Source: Scenedesmus sp. ARA3 (taxonomy: Eukaryota > Chlorophyta > Chlorophyceae > Sphaeropleales > Scenedesmaceae). Taken from it: a stretch of 53,107 nucleotides of DNA. Positions 45,341-53,107 of the stretch are shown piece after piece (within the stretch, counting starts at the first letter, position 1; each line of letters starts with the position of its first letter). Both the position numbers and the translations under genes were made by a program. A model generated the notes under the pieces. That model saw nothing but the letters and a program-made list of their open reading frames with translations, was not told where the DNA came from and ran no database searches. Location of the stretch: NCBI GenBank assembly GCA_004335835.1, contig RWJK01000699.1, forward strand, positions 1-53,107. The letters are read 5' to 3'.

Positions 45341-45587
45341 GCTAAGTGGCAGTGCTGGTGCGCCATTCGCAGGAGTTGATACCGTTGCTGCTGCTGTTGA
45401 TACAGCTGCTGGACCCGCCATTGTCTCCCTGCCTGGCCCGGCTGCTGCTGCTGCTGCTGCTGCTGCACTGCCACAGCCGCCATAACCAGCTGCATTGCTC
45501 ATGTCAGCCACAGGGTGTCCTGCCATGCTGCTGCCGCCAGGCACCCTCCTGCTGCTGCTGCCTTGCTGCCCGGCAGCAGCAGCAGCA

Positions 45588-45623
<36 letters not shown>

Positions 45624-45721
45624 CTGCTCTTGTGCCTGACACCCTCTTTGCGTGCAGTTGCAAAGGGCCAGCCGATTGGCTGGCCCAACTGCCAACTCAA
45701 CTGCCGAGGCCGGCCGTCACC

Positions 45722-45752
<31 letters not shown>

Positions 45753-46887
45753 TGCTGGAAGCTGCTGCTGCTGCCGGCGCCGCCTGCTGTCTCTGTTTCG
45801 CAGGCAGCCGAGGCGAGTAGCATGAGGGCGCTTGCTGCAGGGGTGACTGCCGCTGCTGCTGGTTGCATGGCCTGTGGGGCTGCTGCTGCTGGTGCAGCTG
45901 TGGCGGCTGCTGCTGCTGGCGCTGGCGGTTGTGCCGCTGCTGCTGCTTGCGCTGGCGGTTGTGTCGCTGCTGCTGGTTGCGCTGGTGCTTGTGCGTGTGC
46001 TTGTGCTGCTGGTGGTGATGCCGCTGCCGCTGATGTGGGAGTGGTAGCAGCTGCAGAAGTGGGCAATGCTGCTTGCTCAGGTGCTGCTCCTAATGCGGAT
46101 CTGGGCTGCTGCTCACGCGGGAGCATGGCACGCTGCTGCTGCTGCTTCTGCTGCTGGTGTGCGTCTGTAGTGCTCGCAGGGTCTGGCATTCCTGTCACCG
46201 CTGCTGTTTGTGGCCTTGCTGCTTCTGCTGCACCTGCCTGGCAACTTCTGGGTTGTGCTGTTCCTGGCCTTGCTGCAATGGCGGCTGCAGCTGCCCTGCT
46301 GCTGCGGCCTGCTGATGTGGTGAGGTCACCTACTGCTGTTTGCACTGGCTTGGCCTGCTGCTGCTGCTGCTGCTGCCGCTGCTGCTGCTGCTGCTGCTGC
46401 TGCTGCCCATTGGGGCCTGCCAGCCCTTGTGCTGCAGGTGCTGCTCCTGTTGAGAGGCCACCTGCTGCTGCTGTGGTAGCCTGCTGCTGTACAGCAGCTG
46501 CAAGCTGTTTGTGGGCGGTGGCAGCATGCTGTGCCTGCCGCTGCAGCAGCTGCTGCTTGCTGGTGACAGCAGCAGCAGGTGCAGCGACTGCTGACACAGC
46601 GGAGTTGTTGCCCATACAACCAGCACCAGTGGCAGCGGCAGGAGCAGCAGCAGTAGTGGCACTTGTGGGCGGCTGATAGGCTGGCTGCCACCACGGCTGC
46701 TGCTCCTCCTGCAATGCTGCTGCCAGCTGCTGCTGCTGCATTTGCTGCAGCCGCCGAAGCCATGTTGCTGGCTGCTGCTGCTGCTGCTGCTGCTGTGCAG
46801 GAGGTCTGGCTGGAACTGCAGCAGCAGAACTACTGCTCGTCATCACAGCTGTCATCTGGTTTGAATGTTGCTGCTGCTGCTGACCCA

Positions 46888-46934
<47 letters not shown>

Positions 46935-47488
46935 AATGCTGCGCCCCCATGTGTGCCGTGCCCACTGCTGACAGGCCTGATGAGCAGAGGCTTGATGCTC
47001 AGGCTGAGATGAGCAGCAGGAGCAGCAGCACAACCAGCTCCAGCAGCATCAGAGGCTGCTGCAGCAGCTGCAGGGTGGCAGTGGAAGCTGAAGCGATGGG
47101 GGAAGGCAGCCAACTGCTGCCCAGAGTGGCTGGCTGCTGCCTGGCCATCTGCTGCTGCTCCTGCTGCTGCTGTCTTGAGGTTGCTGGTAGCTGGGAGTGG
47201 TAGGGGAGATGTGTGGACTCGGAATGTGGCAGCTGCTGGTGCTGGTGGTGCATTGCTGCCTGCTCGAGTTGTGGCAGTTGCAAGGCTGGGTGCTGCTGTG
47301 CCTGCTGTAGCAGCGCTAGCCACACCACCCTGCGCACAACGAAACGAGCAGACGTTTGCGATAAGGCAGAGAGGGGAGGATGCACATCGCGTGCCGGGCG
47401 TTGCTTTCCAACAACCCTAGCTTACCTGGTCGTGATGCGATTGCTGCGTCCCAGCTGGACTGCTGTGAGGCTTTTGCTTAATCCTCAT
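41227..47488 (-). CDS. Giant Gln/Ala-rich bZIP transcription factor
   Basis: Four exons in frame: 47426-47488, 44076-47329, 43694-43742 and 41227-43299, giving 1,812 aa from ATG 47488. An upstream in-frame ATG at 47692 would add 68 aa. The DNA-binding region is split across exons. Exon 2 ends EERREK, the 49-base exon 3 encodes RLTNREAARKLRQRKM (the N-x7-R basic-region motif of bZIP proteins), and exon 4 begins the coiled coil ALVVTLQEELLSSRAANSSL with ENAALRAEASSLRAAL. The protein probably dimerises and binds DNA in the nucleus. Nearly everything else, 1,100 residues before and 600 after the bZIP, is Gln-, Ala- and Ser-rich low complexity, as in activation domains. One short basic patch (RKRARSDVVAALAGL) lies in exon 2. 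Long plus-strand frames across exon 2 are antisense shadows of CAG runs. Confidence 0.88.
43264..43420 (-). repeat. Duplicated acceptor edge of bZIP exon 4
   Basis: The exon 4 start coding ALVVTLQEEL with its acceptor (43264-43302) recurs at 43385-43420 in the upstream intron, differing at a few bases. Confidence 0.9.
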
Positions 47489-48272
47489 ACTGCCATTGTT
47501 GTCAGGTATGGCATGGTGCAAGTGCTGCCTGCAGGTGCTCTCGGCGGGACGGGCAGAGCGCAATTCTGGTTTCAGACACGTCCGACGAGTTTGTATGTAG
47601 TTGAAAGCAGGCGCGAAATAGTCATTGACCGTGCTAAGATCCTGATGTGATAAGACCAAAGACTGGTGGACGGCGTAGGTGTGACGCGGCATGAGTTAAC
47701 CTTGCTCAACAGTCACATGGGGCGCTGGCGATGAGCTCAGCATCAGACGAGGTACACATACTTCAGTCCCGCTACAAATTAGCAACTTGTCATTTTGATT
47801 ACGGATTCTATGTTTCATCGTCGAAGCATCGGCATGTTAACGCAGGATCTGAGCTGTGTACTTCAGTGTACTTCCACTGCGGCCGGTCCAACGTTCTGGC
47901 TTGAAGTTTGTGGACTGTGCGTTTGCGCGGCTCTCTTTCACAAGTCACGATATTACTTTTAGTGTAAATTGGTACAACGTGCAAGCAGGTCAATCATTGC
48001 AAGTATAACGCAGCATAATGAGTACTCACATGGCTAGAAGTGGTCCCCCAAAAGGCCACCATGGCTGCTGAACCTCAGATTGCAAGTATGTGCAGCTCCT
48101 GCTTCTGCTCCTATGTGTCTTTTTGATATACCTGCATTCATAACATTACTTTTAGGCACATATAGCAAAACAACCGCAATACACACATCACTCGAATAAT
48201 GCATCACATACCAGCTGGTGCAGCTGCAGCCTGGCCAGACATACAGCCGCCGTTGTGCCTAGCTAAGCGCAT
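47489..48272. other. bZIP promoter / 5' UTR and oxidoreductase 3' flank
   Basis: Holds the alternative bZIP start at 47692 and the 3' flank of the next minus-strand gene. Noticeably more AT-rich around 47750-48190. No gene seen. Confidence 0.45.
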
Positions 48273-49637
48273 TCACAGTCTGCTGTCAGCACCTGCCAGC
48301 ATCTCGCACATCGCCTCTGCTGCTGCCTGCCCGCTCAGCACTGCATTCTCGATGCCCCCTCCCATGCAGAAGTCCCCGCAGGCTGCCAGGCGTGCTGTGT
48401 CTGCCTTGAGGCAGGGGCTGCCAAAGGGCTTGGCAGGGAATGCTGCACCCCAGCGGTGCACCTGCAGAGACAGACGTACCGCAGCAACAGTGGCATTCGA
48501 ATTCAAGCAGAGCTGGATCATATACCTGTTGGCATGTGTTATGCTGTTTGCTGACGCAGGCAGCACAGCCAAGTGTGCACAACGTGCGTACGCACTCTGC
48601 AAACCTAAACAGGCGTAGACTTGCTCGTTGCGGATCACGCAACAAGGCAGGCCAGCGCATACAACGCAGCCCCATGCCCCATGCTACAAACCTGTTAGCA
48701 CTCTCCAGTATACAATCCAAACAGCAGCAACGTACAGCACTCATCTGCCTGCACAAAGCCGCACACCTACCACAAATGCACAAAACACCACGCACCTGCA
48801 CAAAGCCCGGCTCCTGCAGCTACCCTTCTGGCAGCCTAGTCATGCACCGACCCACCGGACAAGATATCGCATGTTTTATCAAATTAGCAAATTAGTAACA
48901 CCACCCACCTGCACAAAGCCGGGCTCCTGCAGCTTGCCGTCAGGCAGCAGCGGCGCAACCCACCTGCACAGACAGTCCTTCGCTCGCGCGCTGAAAGTTA
49001 TAGCAAACAGCAAACACAACACATACAACACATATATAACAAGATAGCATATACTCACCTGAACAAAACCAGGCTCCTGCAGCTTTCCATCTGGCAGCAG
49101 CGGCGCCAGCGCGCGCTGCAGCGCCCCAAACATGGGAGGCACCAGCTTGGCCAGCAGCTCGGGTGTTTGAGGAGGCAGCGAGCCGTCAGGGTTGCGCTGC
49201 ACCAGAGTAGCTGCAAACTCAGTCGTGGCAAGGGCCACCACAGACTGGATGCCGTCTGCGCGAGCGCGGCCCTGTGATTGCACGGGAATGATGTATCAGA
49301 AGGGTGCGGAGGTTGTGTAAGACTGCAAAGAGGGTGGCGAGCGCCACGAGGGACCAGATGCCATATGTACGTGCGCAGCGGCGCTAGAAGCGGGCTGCAG
49401 CATAGCTGCTACACAAGTTGGTACCCTTGCAACAATCACAATGTCACAACACAAACACATACACATGGCAGCTTCTCCCACGTGCTTACACGAATGAACA
49501 ATCATCCTTGCTCACTCACCGGCTTACTAGAGTCCACACATATCCACGAAATCTCTGGCGAGTTGGTCACTGCTGCTGCGTCAAACGGCAGCTCCAGCAC
49601 CTGCTTCACCAGCTGCTGCTGCTGCTGCCCGCCTTCA

Positions 49638-49679
<42 letters not shown>

Positions 49680-50709
49680 TGCTGCTCTAGCGGCAGCTCC
49701 TGGGGCTGGTATGCCATGAGCAGCGCCAGCAGCGGCGTGCTGCCCACTTCTGACATGGCCTGCTGCATCTTCTGGCCTGCTGTGGTGCCTGACAGCTCGA
49801 CGTAGCCGGGGGTGCCTGCACAAACATAATACATAATGCAGGTGAAGGAAAAGAACACGGTTGTGCTGCAGACTCTTAGTTGGAGGTTTTGGCCTGCTCT
49901 GGTGCCCAGAAGCTCCACGCAGCCGGGGGTGCCTGGTCAGAAGAGCAGGGGCAGGCAGGAGAGTGGATTGGTGTATTGATTTTCAATCACCCAGGTTCCA
50001 CGGCGTCAATGGCTGCTGCTGCTTCAGGACGCGCGCATGTGACAGCGTGCTACCTCTCGCCACACAACAAACCACGCATCAAAGGTGATGCTGCCTTTCA
50101 TCAATTCTTTGGAACAGCCACCTTTTGAAAAAAAATCCCTGAGTTTCTGAAGTACCAAAGAAAAATGGCACGCCTGCTCACCGCTGCAGCCGGTCATCTT
50201 GTCTGCTAGCACCAGGCCATCATAAACCCCGAGGTTCCACGGCCTCACCGGCGGCTGCTGCTTCAGGTCAGCCAGCGTACGTGCAGGAGCCCGCACCGCG
50301 CCCTCCAGCAGCCACTGCTGCGTGCTGGGGTCATAAGCGGCCTTGGCCACCTGCAATACGCATGACACAAAGGGCACACGGATACAGATGAGTTGCTGCA
50401 AAGTGGATGTCTGTCGCACCACGCCCTCCAGCAGCCACTGCCCCGTGCTGGGATCATAAGCTGCCTTGGCCACCTGCATGTGTCAAGCGCAGCGCAGAGA
50501 CCCTGGAGGGAGCAAGTCAGGAAGTGCATCTAACGTAATAGGTCTGCCACAGCGTGCCCTCCAAACTCGTGCCAGCATCTCACAATGCTCACCTTGACGT
50601 CGTTGCGCACTGTGGCGCCCGATGCTGCTGCTATGTGGCTGGTGATGGCGTCACTGGAGGGGCAGCCCACGTACAGCGGGCCGGGCGCCAGCACGTCCAG
50701 GAACCTGCA

Positions 50710-50807
<98 letters not shown>

Positions 50808-50888
50808 TTGAGTAAGCTGCGTCGAATGCAAGAGGAGGGGCAGCCCGCGTACAGCGGCCCGGGCGCCAGCACGCCCAGGAACCTGCGC

Positions 50889-50933
<45 letters not shown>

Positions 50934-52221
50934 TTGAGTAAGCTACGCTATATGCAAGTGGAGGGGCAGCCCGCATGGAGAGGGCCAGGCGTCAGCACGT
51001 CAAGGAACCTGCACAACAGCAGCGAGAGTTTTCCCTGTAAGATGCAATTGCACGGCAATTGTAACGCTTGGGAGGATTTTCAGTGAGTGGTGTCGGTACG
51101 TGCTGGTGAGCAGCATACATGTGGCAGTTGAGCGCAAAAAGTTCCATTGCGCAGCACTTTGCAGAGCCCAGACAGCAGAAGAGACTGGTGTAGGCTGCTT
51201 GTGTGCTGCGTGACGAGCTGAACTGCGATGCGCTACCATTTGTGGTGTACAGACAACCGAAGCAGCAATTGCACCGCAACTGCGTGTCCTTGCTGCTGCT
51301 TGCAGCAACATGGCCCATTCAGACGTGACATCATATCATCCTGCTGCCCCTGCTGCTCAGCACTCACTATCCCTTCCGCACCCAACCCACCCTGCATCAC
51401 TTGCCGCGCCCTGCTGCTGCTGCTGCTGCTGCTGCCACTGCGTGCGCGGCGTGACTGTGCCGCTGGCTGCATCGTAGCGCACGACTGCGCCTTGCTCCCA
51501 AGGAGCCAGCGCCCCTGCTGCTAGCCACTCTTCACAAATTGCCTTAAAGGTGTCGCTGGCTGGCCTCACAAACTGCAGGCCATGGTCAAACTGCAGCCCC
51601 TGCCATGTGGTCCTGCGAGTGGTGATGCGGCCTCCTGCAGGTTGACCAAATTGAGTGGCAGCGGGCGGTGAGAGGTTCAAAGTGAGCGCATGATGGATGT
51701 AGGCTGTAGCTGTGCATGTGGTGCTTTCTTTTGGTTGGAGGGTGGAGTGAGCCGGGGAGTCTGGCACATCGTACAGCACAGTGACAACTGTGGCTAGGGC
51801 AGCTGAACAGGAGACCCTACTTGGGTTGTTGCAGCAAATCGCAGATCACAGCCAAGCAGCTAACTACATGATTGCAATGCTTCTGCAGCTGCGGGTAAAC
51901 ACACTGCACTCGCATTCATATCCTTGCATGTGCTGGTGCCAGTGCTGTCTGTCGCTGCTGGTGCTGCTGCTACTGCTGCTGTATGGCCTGACTACGCAGC
52001 TGCTACTTGCCTGGCGCGAACTTGCCCATGTCGAAAACTGTAACGGCATGGCCTTGTTTTGACAGCACGTGCGCGCAGTGCAGCCCACTAACGCCCCCTC
52101 CCACCACAGCGACCCGCCGAGTGCCAGTAGCAGACATAGCCACACAGCGCACTGCTGCTGGTCTGATCGCGCTTGCGTTGATTTGTCCGACAACTCGGTT
52201 TATGACTTTACTGTAGAGCAT
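48273..52221 (-). CDS. Renalase-like NAD(P)/FAD-dependent oxidoreductase, probably plastid-targeted
   Basis: Flavoprotein of the renalase/amine-oxidase-like fold (COG3380 type); the substrate is unknown. Seven exons in frame: 52011-52221, 51391-51634, 50593-50704, 50182-50350, 49520-49815, 49059-49271 and 48273-48461, giving 477 aa. The Rossmann FAD-binding motif VAVVGGGVSGLHCAHVLSKQ is near residues 36-55. Motif GGRITTRR follows at the exon 1/2 junction, then FDHGLQFV. The C-terminal FAD motif is HRWGAAFP..CGDFCMGGGIENAVLSGQAA. ATG 52221 adds 28 residues rich in Val, Ser, Ala and Arg before the second Met (52137): NASAIRPAAVRCVA looks like a plastid transit peptide with a cleavage site. Intron 1 begins GC, not GT (CAG|gcaagt). 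The usual family length is about 330-420 aa; the excess is the leader plus a poly-Ala/Gln insert in exon 5. Introns carry four duplicated exon edges. Confidence 0.92.
48784..49110 (-). repeat. Three-copy array of exon 6 donor edge (oxidoreductase)
   Basis: The exon 6 end coding LLPDGKLQEPGFVQ with its donor (junction 49059) recurs at about 48905-48960 and 48784-48835. The middle copy keeps LLPDGKLQEPGFVQ intact and a gtgggt donor. Confidence 0.93.
49762..49940 (-). repeat. Duplicated exon 5 acceptor edge (oxidoreductase)
   Basis: The exon 5 start coding GTPGYVELSGTTAGQ (junction 49815) recurs at about 49885-49935 in the upstream intron as GTPGCVELLGTRAGQ. Confidence 0.9.
50280..50478 (-). 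repeat. Duplicated exon 4 acceptor edge (oxidoreductase)
   Basis: VAKAAYDPSTQQWLLEGAVR at the exon 4 start (50350 downward) is copied at 50413-50477 as VAKAAYDPSTGQWLLEGVVR, preceded by its own ATGCAG acceptor 127 bp upstream in the gene. Confidence 0.95.
50656..51023 (-). repeat. Three-copy array of exon 3 acceptor edge with CTG tracts (oxidoreductase)
   Basis: The coding start FLDVLAPGPLYVGCPS (junction 50704) recurs as units at about 50830-50885 and 50958-51010. Units 1 and 2 are each preceded, in gene sense, by a conserved ACTCAACG box and a (CTG)n tract leading into the acceptor. Confidence 0.95.
50713..50806. repeat. (CAG)n / (CTG)n microsatellite, about 31 units
   Basis: An uninterrupted CAG run on the plus strand, CTG in gene sense, directly upstream of the exon 3 acceptor of the oxidoreductase. 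A shorter sister tract (about 50889-50931) occupies the same place in the next repeat unit. Confidence 0.97.
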
Positions 52222-52708
52222 AATAGGGTCGCAAAGTGAGGTGTGACCGGGACAAGCAGGAACGCTGGATGCTGACCTTGTCTGCTTCAAGCAAATGTGC
52301 AGGCCTTTGAAGCAAGCACACAATTCCAACTGACGCTAACAGTGTGTTTGGTGTTCAATGGAGAGCTACATAGCACTGTCACATGCGTGAGACCTCTGCC
52401 CTTTACATGTAACAGGACATGCAGGAAAACTGCAGATACTTCTCAATGCTGCACAGATGCAGCACTGCAGTGCATACTATACCAGAACACAATAATTCAT
52501 GGCGGCACAACAGCGACGGTGCTGTGCCTGGCAGGCAAGAAAACAGCACCACTCTCTGACAACGAAGTACAAGGCGGTTTTGGAGGTGTCGACGTGCACC
52601 AAGCCACGCCTAATGAATGTTACAGTGAGCATTTGCAAACATAGATTACTGGTGTGTGTTACCGGTAGGAGCAGAGCAGCAGCAACAGGCAAAAACTATG
52701 ACAAATTC
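52222..52708. other. Intergenic, oxidoreductase promoter side
   Basis: About 490 bases between the oxidoreductase start and the tRNA. No gene seen; presumably holds the oxidoreductase promoter. Confidence 0.45.
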
Positions 52709-52712
52709 AAAA
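52709..52712 (-). terminator. RNA polymerase III terminator (T4)
   Basis: A run of four T on the minus strand directly after the tRNA discriminator base. This is the minimal Pol III stop signal. Confidence 0.6.
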
Positions 52713-52784
52713 GGGGGCATCCGGGAATCGAACCCGGGACCTCTCCCACCCGAAGGGAGAATAATACCACTATACCAATGCCCC
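52713..52784 (-). tRNA. tRNA-Pro (anticodon CGG)
   Basis: The 72-base cloverleaf has acceptor stem GGGGCAT/ATGCCCC, D-arm TGGTATAGTGGTA (A box), anticodon stem CTCCC/GGGAG with loop TTCGGGT (anticodon CGG, Pro), and T-arm CCCGGGTTCGATTCCCGG (B box). The discriminator is C; CCA is not encoded; there is no intron. It reads CCG codons. Confidence 0.96.
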
Positions 52785-53107
52785 TGCAGTGCAGGATTGG
52801 GGGTGGGGACATGACCGCCACACGTTTCCCAGCTCAAATAAACGCAAATTTGTTATTTCGGCTTCGAAACCCGGCGCGCCTATACCTCCGTGTAACAAAT
52901 GCAATGCAATGCAATGCCTAGCTGGGGTTGGGCCCTGAGTAAGGCGTAAAACTGCTCCGGCTTGCTTTGCCCGCCTGGCTCTGGCTAGGCGCGGCCCGCG
53001 AGTCGCAAGCGGCGACACAGAAGACTACTGGCAGCTTAATTGGGCTGCTACTAGGGCAGTCAGTTGCTTAGAGCAGCGGGCAGCGCCTGGCGACAGCACC
53101 GAGGCAG
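52785..53107. other. Right-end stretch, no gene seen
   Basis: Contains a short AATGC tandem (about four units near 52899-52918). The GC-rich end could be the flank of a gene beyond the window. Confidence 0.4.

Noticed and set aside
44661..46676. Long plus-strand open frames rich in Cys, Ala and Leu
   Set aside because: They are antisense shadows of CAG runs in bZIP exon 2; no splice logic or domain supports them.

Overview
This window looks like nuclear DNA from a green alga (Chlorophyta, probably the Scenedesmus/Sphaeropleales side; the lineage is my inference). The genes are intron-rich with GT-AG introns. Exons are loaded with CAG/CTG runs that give long Gln, Ala and Ser tracts. TGTAA, the usual chlorophyte poly(A) signal, lies downstream of several stops. 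The products are ordinary eukaryotic ones (BUD31, calnexin, bZIP, MATE). There is no bacterial, organellar or CRISPR signature.

Layout from left to right: a MATE transporter, minus strand, cut by the left edge (1-3984); a secreted cysteine-rich protein, minus (5756-9615); a free-standing class II aminoacyl-tRNA-synthetase-type anticodon-binding protein with nucleolar-like tails, minus (10451-13498); a BUD31/G10 splicing factor, minus (14473-15740), divergent from a seven-transmembrane protein, plus (16300-20126); a 655-bp non-autonomous DNA transposon with 38-bp terminal inverted repeats (20724-21378, target duplications at 20716-20723 and 21379-21386); a giant leucine-rich-repeat plus low-complexity protein, plus (22038-31554); calnexin, plus (32359-36878); a frame-broken MYND zinc-finger locus, plus (about 37599-38888); a giant Gln/Ala-rich bZIP transcription factor, minus (41227-47488); a renalase-like FAD oxidoreductase with a probable transit peptide, minus (48273-52221); and tRNA-Pro(CGG), minus (52713-52784). 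I built the exon chains by hand. For all genes except the MYND locus, every junction keeps the reading frame.

The most striking feature is not a gene. In seven of the nine intact genes, and also in the MYND locus, short blocks spanning an exon edge (the last or first 20-100 exonic bases plus the splice site and adjoining intron) are tandemly copied into the neighbouring intron or 3' flank. I count about 24 such places, with 2 to 6 copies each and a usual spacing of about 50-160 bp. Most copies keep a splice site but lack a full exon. Two arrays (the LRR gene at 24866-25444 and the calnexin P-domain at 34383-34750) contain copies bounded by both an acceptor and a donor with a length divisible by three, so they could serve as optional cassette exons. 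This looks like intron growth, or exon and intron birth, caught in progress.

The genes do not form a pathway. They are independent eukaryotic loci that share this duplication habit and a strand-polarised CTG/CAG repeat usage.
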